From: Crocinitomicaceae bacterium
GTDB lineage: Bacteria; Bacteroidota; Bacteroidia; Flavobacteriales_D; Crocinitomicaceae
Assembly (NCBI GenBank): GCA_029252405.1
Contig: JAQXBM010000098.1
Span: 1 to 64,000 of the forward strand
Length of the DNA: 64,000 nt
Reading direction: 5' to 3'
Shown here: piece after piece, positions 50,301 to 57,519 of the stretch
Position numbering within the stretch: position 1 is the stretch's first letter
Layout of the letters: each line of letters begins with the position of its first letter
Translations under genes and position numbers: made by a program
Notes under the pieces: generated by a model
Database searches by the model: none
The model's input: only the letters and a program-made list of their open reading frames with translations
Told to the model about the DNA's origin: nothing

Positions 50301-50401
50301 CAGATGTGATTGATCTTTCAACAAGCGCTACAGGAGTTTACTTCTTGAAAGTTATTTCTGATAACAATACAATCTCGACGCAAGTCTTGGTGAAAAAGTA
50401 A
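47303..50401 (+). CDS. Large secreted protein: GEVED-like domain, parallel beta-helix, PKD domain, T9SS C-terminal domain
   Basis: AFIDFNQDGDFDDAGEFFDVG...GECEEYTLNI; beta-helix repeats; ATYAWDFGDGVGTSTDENPSYVYSAAGTYYVTVTV; C-terminal VYPNPSNGIFNLDVN. Confidence 0.88.
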   Translation: MKKLLLLVVAAFGGFVAWGQCLPTYNSQCTSGDFINGVVFNTISNTGTGCTNPGTNNYTDYTAISTNVQQNTSYTIDVSSGPSWGQYHAAFIDFNQDGDFDDAGEFFDVGYAAAGATASNTILIPNGIPGGPTIMRVICKYNTTPITAGQACNNFSYGECEEYTLNIASPLTDDAGIAQFVTPTLPTCSFTDSVRVELYNYGTDSLFSADIAFTINAGIPSITNWTGAIAPFSSETVNLGLFPLASGDNLVAIASNPNGVTEDPAGAWNDFADIASLEAGLSGTYTIGGTTPDYADFATALSDAATFGLCGSVVFDVRDGIYNEQLDLTGIPADSTNTLTIKSENADASLVTVTYASTGTADNYIVRMSDNDYVTFLDLTMENTGTIYGHVLEITGGSDYNHFENCHFHTVTSTGTSTNTAILYSNNSRDNWNSFINNIFEGGSYGGYWYGAGIAATDLEEGTVFDGNVFVDNYYYGLRCERQDAPVLNGNSFMGESTYTGSRFALYLNYNDNGFTCTNNVIKGDENGNGSWRYGVYALNNDGTNVNHANLSNNMVQVGQAGSTATFYGIYTSNSGYIDIAHNSVFISEGGTSSRAYYGTSGGGNTLKNNMFVNYTAGYAIYLASNYTIVEADNNLYHSPSGNVGYFANTNQATLADWQAAFGADANSVDMDPLFHSLYDLHVCNEMAGGLGTPLANITTDIDGQGRDAVAPDMGADEFSSLSGNFLGSDVEVCTGDVFTLSAGSPNDTILWSTGDTTTSIDASAPGTYYVDIISVCGTGSDTIIVSASADVYTDFLVADTLEFCAGGSALLYSNAAYDSYSWTGGSSNDSLTVTAGGTYTLDVTDACGTGTQSVTVTENDVPVADYTWTASYVTGLFTNTTTSAGSGATYAWDFGDGVGTSTDENPSYVYSAAGTYYVTVTVTNACGTDTYGDSVLVTTVGLEEIAGLGTIAVYPNPSNGIFNLDVNFNEAANLNLVVVDMLGKEVAVKQINAANGIHSDVIDLSTSATGVYFLKVISDNNTISTQVLVKK

Positions 50402-50417
50402 TCAGACCTTAATACTG

Positions 50418-50457
50418 AAAGCCCTGACATTCGTTTGAATGTCAGGGCTTTTTATTT
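50418..50457 (+). terminator. Strong rho-independent terminator
   Basis: AAAGCCCTGACATTC GTTT GAATGTCAGGGCTTT TTATTTG; perfect 15-bp stem. Confidence 0.95.
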
Positions 50458-50504
50458 GTGGCAATTTTCGATTGATCCGCAATAGCTAGATGTTAGAAAA
50501 AAAG

Positions 50505-50512
50505 TAACTTTG
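50505..50512 (+). promoter_or_regulatory. Putative -7 element TAACTTTG
   Basis: TAnnTTTG 15 nt upstream of aspartokinase ATG at 50528. Confidence 0.45.
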
Positions 50513-50527
50513 TTAAAATTTATTTTG

Positions 50528-51799
50528 ATGAAAGTTTTCAAGTTTGGTGGTGCCTCAGTAAAAGATGCCGATGCTGTTAAAAATGTATTGAGAATCCTTC
50601 AACTCTATAAAGGGAAGAAGCTTGGGGTGGTTATTTCTGCAATGGGGAAAACGACCAACGCGATGGAATCAATCGTGGATGCTCTTTGGAAACGAGAAGA
50701 GAGCCTTTTTAACGACTTGGTAGAAGAACGCCGACAATTCCACTTGGACATCATGGGAGAGCTCTTCAGTAGCCCTGAAAACACCATCTATAACCAGATC
50801 AATACGCAGTTCGATGAACTGATGGTAAAATTCAACGACCCTATACCAGACAATTACGATTTCGAATACGATCAAATCGTATCGCTGGGAGAGGTCATTT
50901 CAACGAAAATTGTAACGGCGTATATTCAGCAAGAAGGAGTTGAAGCAAAATGGATGGATGCTCGAAAACTCATTCGAACAGATCGTCAATATCGACAAGC
51001 TGAGGTACATTGGGAGAAAACAACAGCAATTTTCCAAGAACGATTTTTACCCGAATTCAACGACAATCATGTTTTGATCACTCAAGGCTTCGTTGGACAT
51101 ACTTCTGAGGGATTCTCTGCAACATTAGGACGTGAGGGGTCCGATTTCTCCGCAGGAATTATTGCGTATTGTTGCAATGCGGATGACGTTACGATTTGGA
51201 AAGATGTGCCAGGAATGCTCAATGCCGATCCAAAGTGGTTCGACAACACGGTTAAATTGGAGCAAATTTCTTTCAAAGAAGCCATTGAATTGTCTTATTA
51301 TGGAGCTTCGGTGATTCACCCGAAAACAATCAAACCGCTCCAAAACAAGAAGATTCCCCTGTACGTAAAATCATTCATTGAACCGGAATCTGAAGGAACA
51401 ATCATTCAAGAATCAACAGCCTCAGATCACTTGGTGCCGTCTTTCATCTTCAAAATGAATCAACTTTTGTTTTCATTTACACCGAAGGATTTCTCCTTTC
51501 TCGTAGAGAAAAATTTGAGCCATATTTTTGATCTTCTTTCGAAATCCAATGCGAAAATCAATATCATGCAGAACTCAGCACTTGATTTCTCCATTTTGGT
51601 TGATGCTGAAAAGGTTTCCATCGATCGGATTTTAGAGTTGTTCTCGGATGACTACCGCGTGAAATTTAACGAGGGGTTAGAGTTGGTTACTATCAGACAT
51701 TACGATCAAGCTACGATCGACCGTGTAACAGTTGACAAGGAAATTTTGCTTCAGCAGAAGACGCGTGAAACAGCGCGATTGGTTGTAAAACAGAAATAG
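50528..51799 (+). CDS. lysC: Aspartate kinase
   Basis: MKVFKFGGASVKDADAVKNVL; TLGREGSDFSAGIIAYCCNADDVTIWKDVPGMLNADPKW; C-terminal ACT-like region. Confidence 0.93.
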   Translation: MKVFKFGGASVKDADAVKNVLRILQLYKGKKLGVVISAMGKTTNAMESIVDALWKREESLFNDLVEERRQFHLDIMGELFSSPENTIYNQINTQFDELMVKFNDPIPDNYDFEYDQIVSLGEVISTKIVTAYIQQEGVEAKWMDARKLIRTDRQYRQAEVHWEKTTAIFQERFLPEFNDNHVLITQGFVGHTSEGFSATLGREGSDFSAGIIAYCCNADDVTIWKDVPGMLNADPKWFDNTVKLEQISFKEAIELSYYGASVIHPKTIKPLQNKKIPLYVKSFIEPESEGTIIQESTASDHLVPSFIFKMNQLLFSFTPKDFSFLVEKNLSHIFDLLSKSNAKINIMQNSALDFSILVDAEKVSIDRILELFSDDYRVKFNEGLELVTIRHYDQATIDRVTVDKEILLQQKTRETARLVVKQK

Positions 51800-51845
51800 A
51801 TTTTAAATACCGCAAAAGAGTGAGTGAATTCTAGTGCTCAAGTCC

Positions 51846-51853
51846 TATTTTTG
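51846..51853 (+). promoter_or_regulatory. Putative -7 element TATTTTTG for feo operon
   Basis: 6 nt upstream of likely GTG start of feoA at 51860. Confidence 0.45.
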
Positions 51854-51859
51854 TGTCTT

Positions 51860-52102
51860 GTGATAAATTCTCTCGATTCTATACCGAACGGAACGACAGT
51901 TCTCGTGAAAAACGTCAAGGCATCTGACTTAAAAGTCAAGTTGTTGGAGATGGGGTTTTCGGAAGGAAAGCAACTCCGCGTTTTGTACCGAGCTCCGCTA
52001 GGCGATCCAATGGCAATCGATATTGGTGGGTATGTTTTATCACTTAGAAATGTTGAGGCGGCGCAAGTTGAAGTAGAAATCATTGAAAACTTGCAGGAAT
52101 GA
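51860..52102 (+). CDS. feoA: Ferrous iron transport protein A (GTG start likely)
   Basis: SIPNGTTVLVKNVKASDLKVKLLEMGFSEGKQLRVLYRAPLGDPMAIDIGGYVLSLRNVEAAQVEVEI. Confidence 0.88.
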   Translation: MINSLDSIPNGTTVLVKNVKASDLKVKLLEMGFSEGKQLRVLYRAPLGDPMAIDIGGYVLSLRNVEAAQVEVEIIENLQE

Positions 52103-54048
52103 AAATCGCTTTACTTGGAAATCCTAATACTGGGAAGACCTCCGTCTTCAATATTCTCACAGGTCTTCGACAGCAAGTGGGGAATTTCCCTGGAGTTACT
52201 GTTGATCGAAAGGTCGGGAAACTAAAAATCGATGAGCAAGATTGCGAATTGATTGACTTCCCTGGAACTTACAGCATTTATCCAAGATCCAAGGACGAAG
52301 CTGTTGTTTATGACTGTTTATCGAATCCTGATAATGACAGTTATCCTGATGTTGTTGCTGTGGTCGTTGACAAGGCAAACCTCGAAAGAAACTTGTTGTT
52401 TTTCACGCAAGTTTACGATTTGCAGTTGCCAACGGTCATGATTTTGAACATGACAGATTTAGCGCAGCGACAGGAAATTCAATACGACGTCGAGGGATTG
52501 AAAGCACTTTTCCCCGAGGCAATTATCGTTGAGTCGAATGCCCGAATCAAGTCAGGTAAAAGCAGAATTGAGCAAGCGATTGTCAACGCAACTGAACGAA
52601 AAGGACATGCGTTTTTAGAGAATGCGAGTCTTTCAGAAATGGAGGATTTGGCGAGCCAAGAGAAAGAAACAGAATCGCGTTTTTCGAAGATCAGGAGACA
52701 GCTTTCGGATATTCAAGTAGTGACCAAAAAGGAAACGACTCGTTCCGAAAAACTCGATAAAATTCTGGTTCACCCAATTTTTGGCTACGCCATTTTCGCG
52801 GCGATATTGATGGTGATTTTCCAATTTATCTACGCGTTTTCGTCCATTCCAATGGATTTAATAGACACGGCGTTCGCGAGCTTAAGTGAATGGACCTCGA
52901 GCGTTATGCCCGAAGGAGTTTTCACTGATCTCGTTACCCAAGGAATCATTCCAGGGATTGGTGGTGTAGTGATTTTCATACCTCAAATTGCCCTGCTATT
53001 TTTCTTCATCGGAATATTGGAAGAGACCGGCTACCTCGCGCGTGTTGTTTTCATTATGGATCGAATTATGCGACCTCTCGGCCTGAATGGTAAGAGTGTT
53101 GTTCCGTTGATGTCCAGCGTAGCATGTGCGATTCCCGGGGTCATGGCAGCGCGAACCATCTCCGATTGGAAAGAGCGAATGATCACTATTATGGTTGCTC
53201 CGCTCATGAGTTGCAGCGCCCGAATTCCAGTTTATACCTTGCTGATTGCGATTGTAATTCCAGAGGAAACTGTCGGTGGAATCTTTGGGTTGCAGGGTCT
53301 AGTTCTATTCGGATTGTACGCATTGGGAACGATTAGCGCTCTATTGGTAGCGTGGGTACTGAAAGTGATCATCAAAACCAAAGAGAAAGGGTTTTTGCTC
53401 TTGGAAATGCCATCGTACAAATCTCCGCGTTGGGGAAATGTCGGCATGACTGTCCTTGAAAAAGTGCGGATTTTTGTTTGGGATGCGGGTAGAGTGATTC
53501 TCGCAATATCCATCATTTTGTGGGTGCTTGCCACTTATGGACCTTCCGAGCGACGAGAAAACGCGATAGCGTATGCAAAAGAGACTGCACAAATCGAGAA
53601 CTTGAGTCCTGAAGAGACGAATGAACTAATTGCCTCTGCAAAACTGGAATCGTCGTATATCGGGTACATGGGGAAAGCGATTGAACCTGTTATTGAGCCT
53701 CTCGGTTACGACTGGAAGATTGGAATTTCACTCATTACTTCTTTTGCCGCGCGCGAAGTTTTTGTAGGGTCAATGGCAACAATTTACTCCGTTGAAGATG
53801 ACGGAGAGAGCAATCAAACCCTCATTCAAAAAATGAAGGCTGCAAAGCGCAGAGATGGGACACCCGTGTACACATTAGCAGCAGGTGCCAGTTTAATGGT
53901 ATTCTTTGCATTCGCAATGCAATGCATGTCAACCTTGGCAATCGTAAAACGAGAAACACGCAGTTGGAAATGGCCCCTCATCCAAGTTGGATACATGGGA
54001 ATTCTGGCGTATCTTGGAGCGTGGATCACATTTATACTCCTCAGCTAA
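52099..54048 (+). CDS. feoB: Ferrous iron transporter B
   Basis: MKIALLGNPNTGKTSVFNILTGLRQQVGNFPGVTVDRKVG; GLNGKSVVPLMSSVACAIPGVMAARTI; ATGA overlap with feoA. Confidence 0.97.
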   Translation: MKIALLGNPNTGKTSVFNILTGLRQQVGNFPGVTVDRKVGKLKIDEQDCELIDFPGTYSIYPRSKDEAVVYDCLSNPDNDSYPDVVAVVVDKANLERNLLFFTQVYDLQLPTVMILNMTDLAQRQEIQYDVEGLKALFPEAIIVESNARIKSGKSRIEQAIVNATERKGHAFLENASLSEMEDLASQEKETESRFSKIRRQLSDIQVVTKKETTRSEKLDKILVHPIFGYAIFAAILMVIFQFIYAFSSIPMDLIDTAFASLSEWTSSVMPEGVFTDLVTQGIIPGIGGVVIFIPQIALLFFFIGILEETGYLARVVFIMDRIMRPLGLNGKSVVPLMSSVACAIPGVMAARTISDWKERMITIMVAPLMSCSARIPVYTLLIAIVIPEETVGGIFGLQGLVLFGLYALGTISALLVAWVLKVIIKTKEKGFLLLEMPSYKSPRWGNVGMTVLEKVRIFVWDAGRVILAISIILWVLATYGPSERRENAIAYAKETAQIENLSPEETNELIASAKLESSYIGYMGKAIEPVIEPLGYDWKIGISLITSFAAREVFVGSMATIYSVEDDGESNQTLIQKMKAAKRRDGTPVYTLAAGASLMVFFAFAMQCMSTLAIVKRETRSWKWPLIQVGYMGILAYLGAWITFILLS

Positions 54049-54188
54049 TGCAAGACGCACTCGTCATATTAACTGTTTCGGCAGCCGTTTTTTTCATCGG
54101 AAGGATGATTTATAAGCAGTTTTTCACAACGGATTCTGGGTGTGATACGTGCGGAATGAGTCAATTGACTGATGATCCGATTGTCTGA
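54048..54188 (+). CDS. FeoB-associated small Cys-containing membrane peptide (46 aa)
   Basis: TAATG overlap with feoB stop; MQDALVILTVSAAVFFIGRMIYKQFFTTDSGCDTCGMSQLTDDPIV: single TM then CDTC. Confidence 0.75.
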   Translation: MQDALVILTVSAAVFFIGRMIYKQFFTTDSGCDTCGMSQLTDDPIV

Positions 54189-54262
54189 TCATCCGATTTT
54201 CCGAAAACATAAATTGAACTTTACCGATTGGATAATCCAACTGCAACAACATCAAGGGTGTC

Positions 54263-54330
54263 AGTCTAACAGGCGCAGCCGAATGTAAGAGCGCAGCGAT
54301 CTAATCATCTAGTAGCGAAGCGAGTCTAAC
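54263..54330. repeat. Short intergenic repetitive element
   Basis: GTCTAACAGGCGCAGCCGA...AGAGCGCAGCGATCTAATCATCTAGTAGCGAAGCGAGTCTAACAA: repeated GTCTAACA and CTAA/GCGCAGC-type words. Confidence 0.45.
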
Positions 54331-54333
54331 AAC

Positions 54334-55368
54334 CTACTTCCCCCTCGGAACGTGCTTTGAAGTGAATTTCTCAGCTGCCTTGTTCCAGTTATCAATCTTT
54401 TCACCACGTTCTTTGTTCGCAGTTTCATTCCCAGAATTGTAGTCGTTAACGGCCTTATTCACTTTTTCAACCGCCGCGTTGAATGTATCCACATCTTCTT
54501 GCGTGCGATTCTTTTCTTTTTTCGCTTCAAATGCCTCTTTGATCTTCGCGAAGCTTTCGTTCGCTTCAAAGAATTCCAAGATCACATCAATACCTTCTCC
54601 CGCTTCTTTCTGATAGAATTTCAAGAGGTTGCGTGTCGCTTCAATCATTGATTTGTCGCCTTGGTAAAGCTTCACTTCTTTCAGTTTTCCCATTCCTTCC
54701 TCAACTGTTGAGAGGAGTGCGTCTCTGTTCTGCTCAATCGCGTTGATGTCGTTGCGATCAATCGCTTCCATCAAATACAATTCTTGTTTGTACGACTTAA
54801 AGAAAATCAAGTAGATTTCATTGTAATGATCGTACACTTGGTTGGCAATCTCCATCTTCTGATCGAGCTTCGTATCTTCTCCTTCGATGATCGTGATTCC
54901 ATTATCTTCCGCGAATTTTCTGTGCTCTCGGTTGATCATCTCTCCTGCTTCCTTCATTTTGTCACTCGCCAAATCACGCGCCATCATGTAAGCTTCCATT
55001 GCATCGTAAGATTGCTCCGCAATTGCTTCCATATCAACAATTTTTGCGTAATCTTCCTTTAAAACAATCTCGATCAATTCGAAGTACATCACCACAGAAT
55101 CGCGGTAACGAACATCTTCTTTAAATCCTTTGGCGCGCTTCGCTTTGTTCTTAGCTGAGCTCGTTGTTTGAATCAATTCGGAACGACGTTTCTCCACTTT
55201 TCGTGCGCTTTTCCCGTGCGATACAGAACGTGTGTAATCCCACATATCTTCTTGAATCTGGAGATATTCGGAAGAAAAGTAATCCATGTATTCTCCAGGA
55301 TTTGAGGAGCTTTGAGCAGTGAGATTCAATGCGAGAAAGAGTGCTGCGAGTGATAAAAGATGTTTCAT
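54334..55368 (-). CDS. Exported alpha-helical protein, possibly LIC11966-like surface protein
   Basis: Signal peptide MKHLLSLAALFLALNLTAQ; long charged helices; tentative family recall only. Confidence 0.6.
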   Translation of the reverse strand: MKHLLSLAALFLALNLTAQSSSNPGEYMDYFSSEYLQIQEDMWDYTRSVSHGKSARKVEKRRSELIQTTSSAKNKAKRAKGFKEDVRYRDSVVMYFELIEIVLKEDYAKIVDMEAIAEQSYDAMEAYMMARDLASDKMKEAGEMINREHRKFAEDNGITIIEGEDTKLDQKMEIANQVYDHYNEIYLIFFKSYKQELYLMEAIDRNDINAIEQNRDALLSTVEEGMGKLKEVKLYQGDKSMIEATRNLLKFYQKEAGEGIDVILEFFEANESFAKIKEAFEAKKEKNRTQEDVDTFNAAVEKVNKAVNDYNSGNETANKERGEKIDNWNKAAEKFTSKHVPRGK

Positions 55369-55372
55369 AGAG

Positions 55373-57442
55373 TTATTGGTTATTTGAAAGTTCTATTTGT
55401 TTTTCTAAGATTTTGTACGCTTCGTTCAACTCGACATCTTGAGTCAATCGTTCCATAAACGCATCGTTGTAGCTTTTCAAAAATGGCGACAACTTCAATA
55501 TTGTTTCGTCAAACTGAGTCGATTCAGGAAGATAAGCATATTCGGCTTCTTTCTTCAATGACTTGTACCTTTTGAATAAGTCTGATTCAAGTTCGAGCAG
55601 TTCAATTGCCTTGTTGATGTCAAGCTCAGTATAAATCTCCTCCTGAACAACTCGAATTGAGTCTGCAACAACAAGAAGTTTATTGATTACTGGAGATTTC
55701 GAATCCGACTGTGTAATCTGCAAATCCCCAATTGGGAAATCAGCTTTCGGCTTGTAATAAATTTTCTTTTCGATGTTTTCCAAAGAAAGAACGTTGGGTA
55801 AATCGCGTTCGTAACTTGATTCGTATGGACTCAAATCGGGAAACACAATATCGGGCGAAACACCTGAATTCTGAAGGGATGAATTGCTCAAACGATAGAT
55901 TCCAGTCAGTGTAATTTTGGCGTAACCCCAGCTTGCGTCCTCGGGATAAAAACTTGGTGTGGATGGGTTAACGAGCGGATCCAAAGGAAGAATGGTCTGG
56001 CTCGTAGCTTTTCCAAATGTTGGTTGACCGATGATCACTGCCCGATTGTAATCTTGAAGCGCAGCAGTAACAATTTCTGAGGCTGATGCAGAGTTCGAAT
56101 TCACCAAAACGACCAAGGGGCCATTGTAAATTGAACCTCGGTTAAAATCTTTGGAAGTGAAGAGTTCACCATCGTTGTACTTTTCGGTCATCACGGGACC
56201 GTAATCGATGAAAATTCCGACTAAGTCGATAGCTTCTTTTACTGATCCACCGCCGTTGTTGCGAAGGTCAATAATCAACCCATCGATGTCTTTCTTTTTG
56301 AGTTTTCTCAAGGATTTCGCAACATCATTCGCGCAGCCTAGGTTCGAAGTGTCTGTCCAGCTCGTGTAAAAATCAGGCAATGAAATGTATCCAATATTGG
56401 TGTTCTCGCCAGCCAACAACGCTGATTTGATGATGTCGTCATCACTGTACACTTTAGATTTGACAAGTGTAACAGTCGATTTCACACCTTCTGATTTCAA
56501 CAATAAATCAATTGTATCGGTAGAAATCTGGAAGAAAAAATCGTTGATTTCTGCACGCGTTGATGAGCTTGGGACTATGCTCGTTCCGTCGCTTTCGGTG
56601 ATCTTCAAAACGATATCTCCAACGTTCACTTCTTCGTTGAACCAAGCCGAGCTGCCGGGTGCGGTTCCAGTTATTTCGTATTCACCTTTCTCATTTTTCG
56701 CGTAAGTGATTCCAAAAATGCGTCGCTCCGAAGATAGTTCCTCAGTGAATTCTTGGCGAATGGATTCGTTGAAATAGTTGGAGTGCGGATCGAAGCATTG
56801 TGCAATGGCATTGATGTATGAAAGTTCGAAATAATCACCTGTAAGTTCGATTTCATCAAAGTAGGAGCTGAACGTTTGTTTTGCCCAAGTCACTGCTTTT
56901 TCTAGCTCCGCCTCTAAATCAACTTCATCTTTTGGCAAGTCTTCTATACTTGATAGAATTTCCTCCTGAAGACGTTTTAAGGTATAGTTCGTCCAGTTTT
57001 CGGTCAACTCTTCGGCTGTTTTTGGGTAAGATGTCGGGTCCAAATATTCCCCTTTTCGTATCAGTACACGTTTAGCTTCGTCCAAAGCCGATTCGCATGC
57101 CTTGCGAGCTTCAGTTAATCGTTCGAGAAAAATGCGTTCGACCTCAAGAATGTAGCGCGTTTCCTTTCCAAGAATTTGATCGTCAAGTGAGTCCGACATT
57201 GCTTCCAAAAAATCAATATCCGATTGGTGGAACAGCATAAATTCGCCGTCCAAGGAATTGATAAATGAGGTGTGGACATCCCTTCCAAACGCATCGTCGA
57301 TGTCCCTAGGTTGAAGGTGATAATCGTTGAAAAAGTCGACTAATCTTCGTGCATGCTTGGCGATCTTTTCTTCATCCAAACAAAAGGAATTGCTTGAGAT
57401 TAGTAGCACAAATCCCAGAAGAAGAAATCGGTAAAAGTTCAT
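55373..57442 (-). CDS. S41 family C-terminal processing peptidase (tail-specific protease)
   Basis: PDZ region, DIDGLIIDLRNNGGGSVKEAIDLVGIFI, VLVNSNSASASEIVTAALQDYNRAVIIGQPTFGKATSQ. Confidence 0.93.
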   Translation of the reverse strand: MNFYRFLLLGFVLLISSNSFCLDEEKIAKHARRLVDFFNDYHLQPRDIDDAFGRDVHTSFINSLDGEFMLFHQSDIDFLEAMSDSLDDQILGKETRYILEVERIFLERLTEARKACESALDEAKRVLIRKGEYLDPTSYPKTAEELTENWTNYTLKRLQEEILSSIEDLPKDEVDLEAELEKAVTWAKQTFSSYFDEIELTGDYFELSYINAIAQCFDPHSNYFNESIRQEFTEELSSERRIFGITYAKNEKGEYEITGTAPGSSAWFNEEVNVGDIVLKITESDGTSIVPSSSTRAEINDFFFQISTDTIDLLLKSEGVKSTVTLVKSKVYSDDDIIKSALLAGENTNIGYISLPDFYTSWTDTSNLGCANDVAKSLRKLKKKDIDGLIIDLRNNGGGSVKEAIDLVGIFIDYGPVMTEKYNDGELFTSKDFNRGSIYNGPLVVLVNSNSASASEIVTAALQDYNRAVIIGQPTFGKATSQTILPLDPLVNPSTPSFYPEDASWGYAKITLTGIYRLSNSSLQNSGVSPDIVFPDLSPYESSYERDLPNVLSLENIEKKIYYKPKADFPIGDLQITQSDSKSPVINKLLVVADSIRVVQEEIYTELDINKAIELLELESDLFKRYKSLKKEAEYAYLPESTQFDETILKLSPFLKSYNDAFMERLTQDVELNEAYKILEKQIELSNNQ

Positions 57443-57519
57443 TTATTCAAAATTCAAGCCTTGCTTTTTCAGTAAACATTTTGCGACAAAAGCAAGCGCT
57501 ACAAGGTACGGAAAATTCA

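Noticed and set aside
47303-50401. Internal repeats of the beta-helix/PKD protein considered as DNA tandem repeats
   Set aside because: The repetition is at protein-motif level; no DNA-level tandem array visible.
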